Source: Erwinia sp. JUb26
Lineage (GTDB): Bacteria; Pseudomonadota; Gammaproteobacteria; Enterobacterales; Enterobacteriaceae
Length of the DNA: 64,000 nt
Assembly: GCF_003751505.1 (NCBI RefSeq)
Contig: NZ_RJVB01000001.1
Span: 248,001 to 312,000, forward strand
Reading direction: 5' to 3'
A model generated the notes under the pieces. It ran no database searches, was not told the DNA's origin, and was given only the letters and a program-made list of their open reading frames with translations. Below, one piece after another: positions 34,483-44,083 of the stretch (the stretch's first letter is position 1; each line of letters opens with the position of its first letter). The translations under genes were made by a program, and so were the position numbers.

Positions 34483-35361
34483 ATGTCGCTAACCGGCTTT
34501 TATATTTTATGTCGCTGGCTGCATTTTGGCGCGCTGATGTCGCTGGCAGGGGCGGGGATTTTCACCACGCTGCTGGCCCCGGCACGCTACCGGGCGCGTC
34601 TTGGCGACCGCTTGCGCCCGCTCATGCAGATATCGTGCTGGCTGACGCTGTTCACCACACTATTGCTGCTGAGTGCGCAAACCGGGCTGATGGGCGACGG
34701 CTGGCGGGATATGCTCAGCGCCGACGTCTGGTCAGCCGTGCTGCAAACCGGATTTGGCCGCGTCTGGCAGTGGCAGTGCGCGCTGGCGCTCCTCGGCTGC
34801 CTGATGCTGTTGCTGCCGGGCAGACTTCGTCAACAAAGTGTTTTGCTTTGCGCGCTGCTACAGTTGGCAGGCCTGGCCTTTGTCGGCCACGCGGCGATAC
34901 TCGACGGCTGGCCGGGCGTGCTGCAACGCGGCAATCAGATCGTCCATTTGCTGGCGGCAGCGTTCTGGGCGGGGGGCCTGTGGCCGGTGGCGTTGCTGAT
35001 GCGGGAAGCTCGCGATGCCACGTGGCGATACGAGGCGATTAAAACCATGATGCGCTATTCGCGCTATGGCCATCTTGCCGTGGCGCTGGCGATTATCAGC
35101 GGCGTTGTTGCCGCACTGCTGTTGCTGGGATGGCCGCTGGTCAGCTTCCGGCTTTACAGCCAGCTGCTGCTGCTGAAAACGCTGCTGGTCGCTGCGATGG
35201 TCGCCATCGCGCTGTTTAACCGCTACTGGCTGGTGCCGCGGTTTCAGCGCAGCGGAGAGGGCGCTCAGCACTATTTCGCGATCGCTACGCTGGTGGAAGT
35301 GGCGCTGGCGGCGCTGGCGCTGCTCTCCGTGAGTCTGTTTGCCACGCTGGAACCAGGCTGA
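34483..35361 (+). CDS. copD: CopD-family copper resistance membrane protein (YebZ)
   Basis: Inner-membrane protein of 292 residues with about eight transmembrane helices and conserved His in LCRWLHFGALMSLAG, FVGHAAI and QIVHLLAAAFWAGGL. These fit the CopD/PcoD family, which moves copper across the inner membrane with the periplasmic CopC. In E. coli copC (yobA) precedes it; here that gene is absent, and only a seven-codon frame (34458-34481) lies just before the start. yebY follows after about 70 bases. Confidence 0.87.
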   Translation: MSLTGFYILCRWLHFGALMSLAGAGIFTTLLAPARYRARLGDRLRPLMQISCWLTLFTTLLLLSAQTGLMGDGWRDMLSADVWSAVLQTGFGRVWQWQCALALLGCLMLLLPGRLRQQSVLLCALLQLAGLAFVGHAAILDGWPGVLQRGNQIVHLLAAAFWAGGLWPVALLMREARDATWRYEAIKTMMRYSRYGHLAVALAIISGVVAALLLLGWPLVSFRLYSQLLLLKTLLVAAMVAIALFNRYWLVPRFQRSGEGAQHYFAIATLVEVALAALALLSVSLFATLEPG

Positions 35362-35428
35362 CCGACGGCCTGCGCCGGTTTACTGTATAAAGCACTGTTT
35401 AAAGCACTGTTTGAAGGGTTAAAACGTA

Positions 35429-35764
35429 ATGAAAAAACTGGCATTAATGTTTGCTGTACTGAGCGTCAGCACCAGCGCGCTGGCCGCTATTGAAACCGTC
35501 AGCCGTTTTGACATGGGTAAAGAAAACTGGCCGTTCACCCGTGAAGAGATGATGCTCAGCTGCGAAAAAGGCAATGTGCTGCTGGCGATTAATGACGGCA
35601 CGCTGGTGCAGTACCCGCTGAACGCGGCGGCGGAAGAGAGTGTCAAAGCCGGACGCATTAAGGGTTTTCCTATCGATAAGATGCTGGCTGACGACCCGGC
35701 TAATCCTGGGTACAAAAAGAGCCTGGCACCGATTATCGCCCGCGCCGAGAAGCTCTGTAACTGA
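35429..35764 (+). CDS. yebY: Periplasmic DUF2511 protein YebY
   Basis: Protein of 111 residues with a signal peptide (MKKLALMFAVLSVSTSALAA). The mature part has one Cys near the middle (MLSCEKG) and one at the end (EKLCN), which may form a disulfide. It belongs with copD in the yobA-yebZ-yebY copper-linked set of E. coli. Function not established. Confidence 0.9.
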   Translation: MKKLALMFAVLSVSTSALAAIETVSRFDMGKENWPFTREEMMLSCEKGNVLLAINDGTLVQYPLNAAAEESVKAGRIKGFPIDKMLADDPANPGYKKSLAPIIARAEKLCN

Positions 35765-35769
35765 TATCT

Positions 35770-35803
35770 GATGGATGGGCCGGATACCGCTGGCCCATCC
35801 ATC
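35770..35803 (+). terminator. Stem-loop after yebY
   Basis: GATGGATGGGCC pairs perfectly with GGCCCATCCATC around a ten-base loop just after the yebY stop. No U-run follows, so it may be a 3'-end stabiliser or a Rho-assisted terminator. Confidence 0.5.
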
Positions 35804-35934
35804 CACCCCCGCGACAGCTCCCGCGTTCTGCGGAACGTCGCCGTTTCTGCCACCCCGATCACAATGCTAACAATCCGTAACTAGTTTGCAACATACCGTC
35901 TGGCAATCCCCTGCGATTGGTCTATCTTTTAAGA

Positions 35935-36035
35935 GTCAGGCGACAAGCCTGCATGAATGCCAACTTTTAGCGCACGGCTCTGAGAAGAGCCATTTCCCTG
36001 GACCGAAGACAGGAATCGTCTTCGGTCTTTTTTTT
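35935..36035 (+). ncRNA. sdsR: SdsR (RyeB) small RNA
   Basis: The sequence carries the hallmark core of SdsR: GCCAACTTTTAGCGCACGGC followed by AAGAGCCATTTCCCTGGACC. It ends with the terminator GACCGAAGAC-N7-GTCTTCGGTC and eight U's (36001-36035). It lies downstream of yebY as in E. coli. A sigma-S type -10 (CTATCTT, about 35922-35928) precedes the inferred start, in keeping with its stationary-phase expression. SdsR is Hfq/ProQ-bound and base-pairs with several mRNAs. The 5' end is approximate. The antisense RNA SraC (RyeA) may exist on the other strand but I cannot define it. Confidence 0.92.
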
Positions 36036-36150
36036 GTACGCTGTACGCCCCGCCATCTCCGAAAACCTACCGTTGCGCGCGAGTTTCCTGCCTTACTAGC
36101 CCCGAATGAGATAATCTCTACTTGATGTGTAATGTGATAAGGGGCAGTAG

Positions 36151-36402
36151 ATGGTAACCGCGTTGGCGCTGTTAGGATTAATACTTGGCGCATGGTCCGT
36201 GCGCAGTATATGCATTAAACACACTCCTCAGTCAGGGAAGATCGCGAAATCTCTGCTGGCCGCTGTCTTTTTCCTGGGAGTGGGAGGCGTGGGTGCAGAG
36301 GACGAGAGTAAAGTCTCCCTGGCGTTTGTTGTGCTGCTGGTGGGCGGGGCGGTGCAGTATGTTTGCAATCGAAAATACCAGCGTTCTGAGAATGCCGCGT
36401 AG
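36151..36402 (+). CDS. Small two-helix membrane protein, unknown
   Basis: A frame of 83 codons preceded by AAGGGG. The peptide has two hydrophobic segments (about 3-20 and 35-70, VVLLVGGAVQYVC) and a basic end. I do not recognise a family. It lies between SdsR and a VOC-family gene, in a region that in E. coli holds pphA. Confidence 0.55.
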   Translation: MVTALALLGLILGAWSVRSICIKHTPQSGKIAKSLLAAVFFLGVGGVGAEDESKVSLAFVVLLVGGAVQYVCNRKYQRSENAA

Positions 36403-36482
36403 CTCATGTGAATGGCAGCAGCTTAACCCATCAGGCAAATAATACAGGGCGAAAGTGCCCTGATGAACTGGGATCAACCACC

Positions 36483-36866
36483 ATGACCGATTATGCCACC
36501 CCGAACCTGCCTTCCCGCAGTTTCAGCGCCACCCGGGAGTTTTACGGCGCGTTAGGTTTTACCACCACCTGGCAGGATGAACACTGGATGATTATGGTTT
36601 CCGGCAGCGTGGTGCTGGAGTTTTTCCCCCATCCTGAGGTCGATCCGTACGGCAGCTGGTTCAGCTGCTGCCTGCGGCTGGATGATGTCGATGCGTTTTA
36701 TCGCCTGCTGCAGGCGGCGGGGATCCCGGAGAAATGCACCGATTTTCCGCGTATCCATCCACCGAAGATGCAGCCGTGGGGACTAAAGATGGGCGCGCTG
36801 GTCGATCCCGACGGCACGCTGATCAGGCTGATTGAAAATGAGAAGAAGGGCAGTCCCCAAGGATAA
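36483..36866 (+). CDS. VOC-family protein, bleomycin-resistance (BLMT) type
   Basis: Protein of 127 residues with the paired beta-alpha-beta folds of the vicinal oxygen chelate superfamily. LPSRSFSATREFYGALGFTT, LEFFPHPEVDPYGSWFSCCL and MGALVDPDGTLIRLIEN resemble bleomycin-binding proteins and glyoxalase-like proteins. It may bind rather than cleave its ligand. The start at 36483 fits the fold; it is monocistronic or follows the small membrane protein gene by 80 bases. Confidence 0.8.
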   Translation: MTDYATPNLPSRSFSATREFYGALGFTTTWQDEHWMIMVSGSVVLEFFPHPEVDPYGSWFSCCLRLDDVDAFYRLLQAAGIPEKCTDFPRIHPPKMQPWGLKMGALVDPDGTLIRLIENEKKGSPQG

Positions 36867-36898
36867 AAAACGCCGGGCCACTTTTACATGACCCGGCG
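36865..36898 (-). terminator. GC-rich terminator hairpin, U-run on the minus strand
   Basis: CGCCGGG pairs with CCCGGCG around a 14-base loop. On the minus strand it is followed by six U's. It could end leftward transcripts from the AI-2E permease gene 200 bases to the right and may also stop the VOC transcript. Confidence 0.6.
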
Positions 36899-36920
36899 AT
36901 AAATAACCGCGTGCTTAATC

Positions 36921-37091
36921 GATCGACTTAACCAACTACTCATAGCAGAGCGTTGTTACCTTTCGGCTTACCCAATGATGGCTAACAGGGTATTTTACCG
37001 ACCGACTTGCCCAACGATAATCCGCGTGGAATTTATGCCGAACGATTTATCCAGCAACGAACAACTGGTGGTTTTACCCATCGGTTGGCCA
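36921..37091. repeat. Degenerate ~40-base periodic array
   Basis: The motif CGRYTT-NN-CCA recurs at about 36924, 36964, 37003, 37043 and 37082, a spacing of 39-40 bases. The rest of each unit is poorly conserved. It fills the gap between the VOC and AI-2E permease genes. It may be an old tandem duplication or spaced protein-binding sites. Confidence 0.5.
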
Positions 37092-37095
37092 TCCA

Positions 37096-38211
37096 TTACT
37101 CACTTTTTTCAGAGTGATTCAGGCCTTCCTCAATAAACTCCGGATCGATCTCTTCGGTGTTGCCCCGGTGTTCTTTACCGGAGAACAGGTTCCAGCTGGC
37201 AATAAACAGTGCGGCAATCAGTGGCCCGATGACAAAGCCGTTAATGCCGTAGATTTCCATGCCGCCGAGCGTGGTGATCAGGATCAGGTAGTCCGGCATT
37301 TTAGTGTCTTTACCCACCAGCAGCGGGCGGAGGATGTTATCAATCATCCCGATAACCACCACGAAGAAGAAGGCCAGCACCAGGCCTTTCACTAATGCGC
37401 CGGTGAACAGGAAGTAGAGCACCACCGGAAGCCAGATAATCGCGGAACCGACTGCCGGGATCAGCGACAGGAATGCCATCAGCGAGCCCCACAGAATACT
37501 GCCCTGGATATCCGCGAAGTAGAAGGCAATCCCGCCAAGCGCACCCTGAACGACGGCAACGACCACCGTGCCTTTAACCGTAGCGCGTGATACCGCGGCA
37601 AATTTCACAAACAGATGGTGTTTAACGTGATCCGACAGCGGCACGGCGGCGAAAATAAGCCCAACCAGGTAGGCACCATCCTTCAGCAGGAAGAACAGCA
37701 GGTACAGCATCACACCGAAACCGATGGTAAAACTGAAGGTGCTCTTACCGATCAGCATAATGCTGCCGGCGAAGAACTGGCCGCCCTTCATGGCTGCACC
37801 GGACAGCTGCTGCTGGATCTGGTCGGCATTATTCAGATCGTTCTCGGCCAGGAAGTGACGCGCCCATTCCGGCAGGTGATTGACCACGCCGCTGACCACC
37901 GTTGCCAGTTCGGTCTGGTTGTTTTGCAGCCGGTTGTAAAGCGCGTTGCACTCCACCGCCAGCGAGGAAGCGACCACGGCGAGCGGAATAAAGACGATCA
38001 GGCAGATGATCAGCAGCGTGATCAGCGCCGAAATGCCGTTTTTATCGTTAAGCTGTTTCCTGATGCGCGTTTTTAACGGGTGGAAAATAACCGCCAGAAT
38101 CGCGGCCCACAGAATGGCGGAAAAATACGGACCCAGGATGTGGAAGAAACCCAGCGTAGTCACCGCCAGGATCAAAATAAAGAATCCCTTACCAATACCT
38201 TTAATCATCAT
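37096..38211 (-). CDS. AI-2E family permease (PerM/TqsA-like)
   Basis: Membrane protein of 371 residues with about eight transmembrane helices. The family pattern is visible: an N-terminal pair of helices with FHPLKTRIRKQL, a periplasmic helical region of about 100 residues, then AVVQGALGGIAFYFADI, PAVGSAIIWLPVVLYFL, GMIDNILRPLLVGKDTKMPD and GLIxALF-like GPLIAALFIA. Members are proposed exporters (TqsA for AI-2) or sodium-proton antiporters; the substrate here is unknown. It is not part of the E. coli gene order at this site. Confidence 0.85.
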   Translation of the reverse strand: MMIKGIGKGFFILILAVTTLGFFHILGPYFSAILWAAILAVIFHPLKTRIRKQLNDKNGISALITLLIICLIVFIPLAVVASSLAVECNALYNRLQNNQTELATVVSGVVNHLPEWARHFLAENDLNNADQIQQQLSGAAMKGGQFFAGSIMLIGKSTFSFTIGFGVMLYLLFFLLKDGAYLVGLIFAAVPLSDHVKHHLFVKFAAVSRATVKGTVVVAVVQGALGGIAFYFADIQGSILWGSLMAFLSLIPAVGSAIIWLPVVLYFLFTGALVKGLVLAFFFVVVIGMIDNILRPLLVGKDTKMPDYLILITTLGGMEIYGINGFVIGPLIAALFIASWNLFSGKEHRGNTEEIDPEFIEEGLNHSEKSE

Positions 38212-38310
38212 GCTTTGTTCTCTTTGTTTAACGTCCTGATTAGCGAGGTAAACCTGGCACAGCATCGATAAACCAGCAACTAAACTGCAAAAAATATACA
38301 GCGGGCCGGT

Positions 38311-39105
38311 TCAGGGCTGCCTGCCGCTTAAAACCGCCAGCTTCGGCGTAAGGCTGGAAAAATCACTGCCGAACGCTTTGCCCGCGCGTTTTGCCCTGTG
38401 CTGCAGTTCACTTAACGGCAGGTCAAATGGAATATTGCTGGCATAAATCACCACGTTTCCGCTGGGCACCACGCAGCGCAGCAGGGTGGAAAACTGCCGC
38501 TGTAGCGCCTGGAGCAGCGGGCCGTTAGCGGCGGGTCGCTGCGGATAGTTGAGCACCAGCCAGCCCTCCGCGCTCAGCGTGCGGTTAGCGTGCTGCAGAA
38601 AGTTTTCCATCTCCTGCAGCGGCGACATGCTATCGGCGGCGTAAAGATCGGAGAAAATCAGGTCGTAGTGATCGTTTGCTGCTGAGGCCATAAAGTCGTC
38701 GGCATCGACGGCGTGATAGTGAATATGCTCGCCTTCCGGCAGGGTAAAGTGCTGTCGGGCAACGTCGATAACCGCAGGACGCAGTTCGACGATATCCATT
38801 GCACAATCGGCATCGCGTGCCGCAATTGCCCTTGGCAGGCAGCCACCGCCCAGCCCAAGAACCAGCGCCCGGGTCGGGGATTTCAGCGCGACGGCTATCA
38901 GCATCGCGCGGATATAGTTGTGTACCGGCAGTGCAGGATCGCTTTTCTGCATTTTGCTCTGTTCGCACATGCGGTCGAAGGTGAGGATGCGGTAAATTTT
39001 ATTCTCGATCACCGTAATCGGCCCGTACTCGTCGCTCACGCTGGCGACAATATCGCCACGAATACGGAATATTGAAACAGAGCTGGCCTGCTCCACGTCA
39101 GTCAT
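38311..39105 (-). CDS. Spermidine synthase-like methyltransferase-fold protein
   Basis: Protein of 264 residues with the polyamine-synthase Rossmann fold. ALVLGLGGGCLPRAIAARDA is the nucleotide-binding loop, VELRPAVIDVARQHF the acidic residue region, and DLIFSDLYAADSMSPLQEME the active-site segment. It lacks the N-terminal strand domain of true SpeE and parts of its substrate site, so it is probably one of the widespread spermidine-synthase-like proteins of unknown function. I start at 39105, where AGGAG lies seven bases upstream. Confidence 0.78.
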   Translation of the reverse strand: MTDVEQASSVSIFRIRGDIVASVSDEYGPITVIENKIYRILTFDRMCEQSKMQKSDPALPVHNYIRAMLIAVALKSPTRALVLGLGGGCLPRAIAARDADCAMDIVELRPAVIDVARQHFTLPEGEHIHYHAVDADDFMASAANDHYDLIFSDLYAADSMSPLQEMENFLQHANRTLSAEGWLVLNYPQRPAANGPLLQALQRQFSTLLRCVVPSGNVVIYASNIPFDLPLSELQHRAKRAGKAFGSDFSSLTPKLAVLSGRQP

Positions 39106-39341
39106 ATGAACTCCTTTTATACGGTTGACGAAAATGGCCCCGTCGGGGACTGCTTGCTCAGCGGCACGCGGCATCGCGAGGGTAGCACAGCGGATGAACG
39201 CAGGCACGTAATCCGCCATGCGAGGTGTGGACGAACGATTTACGCGATCGCTGCTTGTGCGCCGTCCCTCGGCACTTTACGATAAAAGCTGCCCCATCGC
39301 AGCGGATATCCGTTCGGTGCCGCCGGCAAGGAGCTCGACAC

Positions 39342-39635
39342 ATGAAAAACGATAAAGAGATTTCGATCGACCAGTTTACGGCAGAAGAGAAAGTTCTGGT
39401 TGAGCTACGGGTGAAAACCCTGACGACGAAACTCGGTCATATCGCCAGTAAGAAAGAAGAAAAAGAGATCCTGAAAGAGGCGAAGCGGCTGGTAATGAAG
39501 GAGCGAGTGATCCGCGAAAGCACCAAACTGGTCAAAGTGAAAAAACCACGTAAAGCGTCGGCAGCGAAAGAGAGCGAAGTGAAAGACTTTAGCTGGACGG
39601 GTTCCCTGCGTAAAAATCCGCGGGCGATGAAGTAG
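39342..39635 (+). CDS. DUF3811-type basic protein (YjbD-like)
   Basis: Protein of 97 residues rich in Lys and Glu (TAEEKVLVELRVKTLTTKLG, KKEEKEILKEAKRL), mostly helical, ending DFSWTGSLRKNPRAMK. The charged helix and the final FSW motif resemble YjbD/DUF3811 of E. coli. AAGGAG precedes the ATG by seven bases. Function unknown. Confidence 0.7.
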   Translation: MKNDKEISIDQFTAEEKVLVELRVKTLTTKLGHIASKKEEKEILKEAKRLVMKERVIRESTKLVKVKKPRKASAAKESEVKDFSWTGSLRKNPRAMK

Positions 39636-39652
39636 ATCGGGCGTTAAAATAA

Positions 39653-39760
39653 TCAGCCAACAACGATCAGATGCACCAGGCGCGCCAGTACTTCGATGAT
39701 GAGCAGGCTGCCAATGGTGATCAAGGCCAACGTAAAGTAGAACTGATAACGGTTATTCAT
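39653..39760 (-). CDS. Candidate 35-residue single-helix membrane protein
   Basis: A 36-codon frame reads MNNRYQFYFTLALITIGSLL and continues IIEVLARLVHLIVVG. It has a polar N-terminus and one strong hydrophobic helix (about 8-33), the build of small stress-linked enterobacterial membrane proteins. The stop is 18 bases from the end of the convergent DUF3811 gene. A weak AGGGA lies 13 bases upstream. I do not recognise an E. coli equivalent. Confidence 0.55.
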   Translation of the reverse strand: MNNRYQFYFTLALITIGSLLIIEVLARLVHLIVVG

Positions 39761-39888
39761 GGAGGCTGAATCCCTGCAGCGATAAGGTCTGTGGAACAAT
39801 GTAGACCCGATCGCTTAAACCGAAGTTCAATACTTGCCGAAACTAATGATTTTGTGTGTTAACTGGCCCGCGACCGGGCCAGATGATT

Positions 39889-41325
39889 TCAGACGCTGAA
39901 CAGCTTACCGTCGCGCACCAGATCGCGCGGGTAGTTATTCTTGATGCGCGTCCCCACGGTTTTAGCGAAGCCGATCGGCTGCTGCTGGTGGCAGATAATC
40001 AGCTCTCCGGCTGGCAGATCGCGTTCCGGATAAATATCGCGCCCGCGATACCACTCTTCAGCTTCAGCACTGCTCAGCTCAACCGCATTGGCGGCCTGTG
40101 GATCGGCCAGCGCAACGGCCGCTTCATGCTGCCAGCGATAGCCTTTCGGGAAGGTTTCCGCCAGCTTCAGGCCGATGCGCGAAAAGCGAACCCGTACCAG
40201 CAGTGGCTCAATCGCCACCGGGAACAGCCAGATTTCTTTGTCGCGCTGCCACAGCGTGTGCTGCTCATCCCAGCGCAGTCCACACTTCGCCGCCGCAGCA
40301 ATCACGTCCTGCTGCTGGGCACGGCTCATCGGGCTGAACGGCAGCTTGCCGAGTTTGTAGCCCGGCTGCGGCAGGGCGGGAATGCTGGCCGTCTTCCGCA
40401 GCCGGGCAACAAAGAACCCCTCACTGTCAAACAGCTGTGGGAAAACGTGCAGGTAGCCTTCTGCAGTGGCGGCTTTCTCCGCCCCGGCAAACAGCTGGTT
40501 GAGCGGCTCAACTTCCACCGCGTCCGGATAGCGCCCCAGCAGCCAGGCAACAACCTGCTGATTTTCATCCTGATTCAGCGTACAGGTGGAGTAGACCAGC
40601 GTACCGCCGGGGCGCAGCGCGTGGAAGGCGCTGTCAATCAGCTCGCGCTGAGTGGCGGCGATCTCCGCGTTGCTGGCTTCCGACCAGTTGCGCAGCGCAT
40701 CGGCATCTTTGCGGATCACGCCTTCGCCCGAGCACGGGGCATCCAGCAGGATGGCATCGAATGATTCCGGCAGGGCCGCGCCAAAGACACGGCCATCAAA
40801 GTGGGTCATCGCCGTGTTGCTCACGCCGCAGCGGCTGAGGTTGGCATGCAGTACTTTCACCCGGCTGGCCGAGTACTCATTTGCCAGAATCGCGCCGCCG
40901 TTATGCATGCGGGCGGCAATCTGCGTGGTTTTGGAACCCGGTGCGGCGGCCACGTCCATGACCCTCTCAGGTGCCGGGCACCCTTCGAACAGCGCGGTTA
41001 CCGGCAGCATCGAGCTGGCTTCCTGAATATAGAACAGCCCGGCCAGGTGCTCCGCCGTGCTGCCCAGCGGCAGCGTGTCGCCATCGTCGCGGCTGATCCA
41101 GAAGCCTTCGGGGCACCAGGGGATCGGCGTCAGCGACCACGCCATCGGCGCGACCAGTTTGAGGAAATCCTCAACGCTGATTTTTAAGGTGTTAACGCGC
41201 AGGCTGCGGCGCAGTGGCTGCTGGCTGATGGCGATAAACCGATCGAATTCTGTCGTAACAGGCAGAAGTTGCTGCATCAGGCTGAGAAACGCGGGCGGAA
41301 AATAGACGCGGGAAGAGTCAGGCAC
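39889..41325 (-). CDS. rsmF: 16S rRNA m5C1407 methyltransferase
   Basis: Protein of 478 residues, close to E. coli RsmF (479) over its whole length. It methylates C1407 of 16S rRNA. The RsmB/NOP2 family motifs are [18 protein letters not shown] for SAM binding, [15 protein letters not shown] for motif IV with one catalytic Cys, and [11 protein letters not shown] for motif VI with the other. The C-terminal PUA-like part ends [13 protein letters not shown]. It lies downstream of letB, which has its own terminator. Confidence 0.94.
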   Translation of the reverse strand: MPDSSRVYFPPAFLSLMQQLLPVTTEFDRFIAISQQPLRRSLRVNTLKISVEDFLKLVAPMAWSLTPIPWCPEGFWISRDDGDTLPLGSTAEHLAGLFYIQEASSMLPVTALFEGCPAPERVMDVAAAPGSKTTQIAARMHNGGAILANEYSASRVKVLHANLSRCGVSNTAMTHFDGRVFGAALPESFDAILLDAPCSGEGVIRKDADALRNWSEASNAEIAATQRELIDSAFHALRPGGTLVYSTCTLNQDENQQVVAWLLGRYPDAVEVEPLNQLFAGAEKAATAEGYLHVFPQLFDSEGFFVARLRKTASIPALPQPGYKLGKLPFSPMSRAQQQDVIAAAAKCGLRWDEQHTLWQRDKEIWLFPVAIEPLLVRVRFSRIGLKLAETFPKGYRWQHEAAVALADPQAANAVELSSAEAEEWYRGRDIYPERDLPAGELIICHQQQPIGFAKTVGTRIKNNYPRDLVRDGKLFSV

Positions 41326-41407
41326 GGGCGGGATCCACTAAATAAACGTGGCCGCAGTTTAACACAGACTGTTACGGGGAATGCCAGAAACCCGGCGGCA
41401 GCGTGGC

Positions 41408-41434
41408 AAAAAAACGGGCAGCCTGAGCTGCCCG
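41408..41434 (-). terminator. Intrinsic terminator of letAB
   Basis: On the minus strand CGGGCAGC pairs with GCTGCCCG around a four-base loop, followed by seven U's, just after the letB stop codon. Confidence 0.9.
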
Positions 41435-41443
41435 AGTGGGTGA

Positions 41444-44083
41444 TTACTGCGGCAGGGCGGTGCCCCATTTCCGCCAGTCTTTTGGCTCTTCCTCTTCCAG
41501 CAGGAAGTGCTTGCCGGAGGTCGCCTGTGGTGCGAGTGGCACCGTTGGCGGTGTGGCAAAGGCAATGCCGCCCTGAATAAACTGCTGGAAGGTGCCGGTT
41601 TTCACCACGCCACCAATCAGCCCGAACTTCAGGTTATAGCCGGAGGCCAGCCAGAACACCGAGTTATTGCGCACCAGATGCTGATATTTTTTGCTGATGC
41701 GCAGGGTGATCTGCACGCGATCGGCCATGCTGCCCAGCGCCGTGCCGGTAACGGTCCCCACTTCAATGCCGCGGAACAGGACCGGCGTGCCCACCGACAG
41801 GGAACCGCCTTCCGGCGCATCCACGACCACGTTCAGACCATCGAGATAGCGCGCATCGGTGATAGTTGACTCCTGCAGTTCGAAGGTGCGCTGCGCCCGG
41901 CCTTTGCCCGGATCGACGTTGATATAAGGCTGCAGTAGCGTTTCCAGATGGTTGACCCCGGCCGCAGAAATCTGTGGAGAGACCACTGAGAAGCGGCTGC
42001 CGAGGCGGGCGAAGTTTTCCACATACTCCGGATACAGCACGGCCTTGGCGATAACCTGGTTGTTATCCGCACCCAGCGCCAGGGACTCCATCTGGCCGAT
42101 GGTGATGCCGAGATAGCGGATCGGCATACCGGCCGCCAGCTTGCTGGCGTCGTAGGTACGCAGGGTGATCTGGCTGCCCACCGCGCGCGCGGCGGTTTCT
42201 GAATTGTAGAGAATACGTTTGTCGCCGCGCGTCAGGCCCGCACCGGCCCCGCTGAGGTTATCGAAGCTGATGGCGCCTTTCAGCGCGCGGTTCAGCGGCG
42301 AGGCCTGAACGGTCAGGCCGCTGCCGTTCAGCTGCACCCTGGCGCCACCTTCGGCCCAGAACACGCTGTTCTGCGTCAGCAGGCGGCGGTATTCCGGCTT
42401 GATGTGAACGCTGACGTCAAACGCATCGGCACGCGGGGTGACGTTGATAATTTCACCGACCTGGAATTTACGGTACAGCACCACGGAACCGGCCTGAATA
42501 TCCGGCAGGCTGTTGGCCACCAGCGTCAGCGTGGTCGGTAATTGATCGCCGGTGACGCCTTCCTCCGCTTTTTCACTGTTAGCGTAGAGCGGATAGACCG
42601 CTTTCAGCTCGCCTTTACTGCCGGGATCGAGCCGAATACCGCCGTCGACCCATTCGCGCGCGCTGGCACCCAGCACTTCCATGCCGTCAATGCCCAGCTT
42701 GACGTCCAGGCGGCTGTTGATAATAAATTTGCTGTCGCCGTGCACCAGGTCCCGATATTCCGGCATCACTGCGAGACTGAAATTAACGCCTTTTTCCGTC
42801 AGGGTACGGCTCAGTACCTGGCCGATGCGCATCCCGTGCAGGATCAGCGGCTGCCCGGCATCAATACCGTAGCTTTCCGGTGCGCTGAGTTTCAGCACCA
42901 GCGTATTGGCCTGCTGCAGTAGCGATTCATTGTCAGGCAGCACCACGAAGTGCGTTTGCGGCTCGCCTTCGCCGGGAAACAGTTCCAGCGTGTTTCCGGT
43001 CAGCAGGCTGCTTAACGAACTGTCGCTCAGGCTGATTTTCGGGCTGCGCATTTCAATGCGGGTACCGCTGCGCATCAGTCCGGTGACCGACGGGTCCAGC
43101 GTCAGTTCGCCGGACACCTTGCCGCCGTCCAGCAGGGTGAGTTTGGTTAGCGTGCCGACTTCCAGCCCCTGATAGATCAGCGGCGTGCTGCCTGCCTTCA
43201 GATTTTTACCATCCGGCAGATCGAGGGTAATTGCCACGCCGCGCTGGCTGTGCGCCAGGTCGGGGTAGAGGGTATAGTTGTCGTCGCTTTTGGCATTCTC
43301 TGAGGATTCCGGCGAATCGAAGGATACCGCGCCGTTAACCAGTGCCGCGACGCTTTCCAGCTCGACTTTGGCACCACTCAGCCCCACATCGGCCTTCACG
43401 CCCGAAACATTCCAGAAGCGGCTGTCTTTCTTCACCAGGTTGGTAAAGCGGCGCTCAATCAGCACATCAATCGTCACGTTATGATTGCCGGGATTAATGC
43501 TGTAGTCGTAGACGCGTCCTACCGGGATTTTACGGAAATAGACCAGCGATCCGCTGTTCAGCGAGCCGAGATCCGGCGCGTGCAGGTGGATCATCATCTC
43601 ACCGGTATTGACGCGATATTTCGGCTGGGTATCCAGTGCCACGAAATTTTCTCGCGGTTCGCCTTTGCCCGGCATCATGCCGATGTAGTTACCGCCCACC
43701 AGCGCATCCAGACCGGAGACGCCCGCCAGTGAAGCTTTGGGCGTTACCAGCCAGAACTGGGTGTCTTCACGCAGTGCATCCCGCATATCGCTTTTGATGC
43801 TGGCCTTGATTTTGATGGTGCGCAGATCGTCAGTCATGCTGATCCCCTGCACCAGACCCACCTCAACGCCCTGGTAGCGAACCGGCGTGCGGCCGGGGAC
43901 AATACCGTCAGCGGTGGCAAAATCGATAGTCACCGTCGTGCCACGTTCCTGGTAGTTGGTCCAGATCAGCCAGCCCGCAATCAGCAGAGCAATAAACGGC
44001 AGTAGCCAGAACGGCGAAATTTTTCGCCGGTTGACGACGCGTGCGCTAGTCGGTGTAGTCGGCGTTTCCTGTTGCATGAGCAT
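41444..44083 (-). CDS. letB: LetB (YebT), seven-MCE-domain envelope lipid transport tunnel
   Basis: Protein of 879 residues (E. coli 877). A short cytosolic start, one transmembrane helix ([18 protein letters not shown]) and then seven tandem MCE domains are visible from repeated motifs such as [50 protein letters not shown] and [10 protein letters not shown]. Hexamers form a tube spanning the periplasm that moves phospholipids between membranes. The start at 44083 aligns with the E. coli start; it overlaps letA by 38 bases. Confidence 0.95.
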   Translation of the reverse strand: MLMQQETPTTPTSARVVNRRKISPFWLLPFIALLIAGWLIWTNYQERGTTVTIDFATADGIVPGRTPVRYQGVEVGLVQGISMTDDLRTIKIKASIKSDMRDALREDTQFWLVTPKASLAGVSGLDALVGGNYIGMMPGKGEPRENFVALDTQPKYRVNTGEMMIHLHAPDLGSLNSGSLVYFRKIPVGRVYDYSINPGNHNVTIDVLIERRFTNLVKKDSRFWNVSGVKADVGLSGAKVELESVAALVNGAVSFDSPESSENAKSDDNYTLYPDLAHSQRGVAITLDLPDGKNLKAGSTPLIYQGLEVGTLTKLTLLDGGKVSGELTLDPSVTGLMRSGTRIEMRSPKISLSDSSLSSLLTGNTLELFPGEGEPQTHFVVLPDNESLLQQANTLVLKLSAPESYGIDAGQPLILHGMRIGQVLSRTLTEKGVNFSLAVMPEYRDLVHGDSKFIINSRLDVKLGIDGMEVLGASAREWVDGGIRLDPGSKGELKAVYPLYANSEKAEEGVTGDQLPTTLTLVANSLPDIQAGSVVLYRKFQVGEIINVTPRADAFDVSVHIKPEYRRLLTQNSVFWAEGGARVQLNGSGLTVQASPLNRALKGAISFDNLSGAGAGLTRGDKRILYNSETAARAVGSQITLRTYDASKLAAGMPIRYLGITIGQMESLALGADNNQVIAKAVLYPEYVENFARLGSRFSVVSPQISAAGVNHLETLLQPYINVDPGKGRAQRTFELQESTITDARYLDGLNVVVDAPEGGSLSVGTPVLFRGIEVGTVTGTALGSMADRVQITLRISKKYQHLVRNNSVFWLASGYNLKFGLIGGVVKTGTFQQFIQGGIAFATPPTVPLAPQATSGKHFLLEEEEPKDWRKWGTALPQ

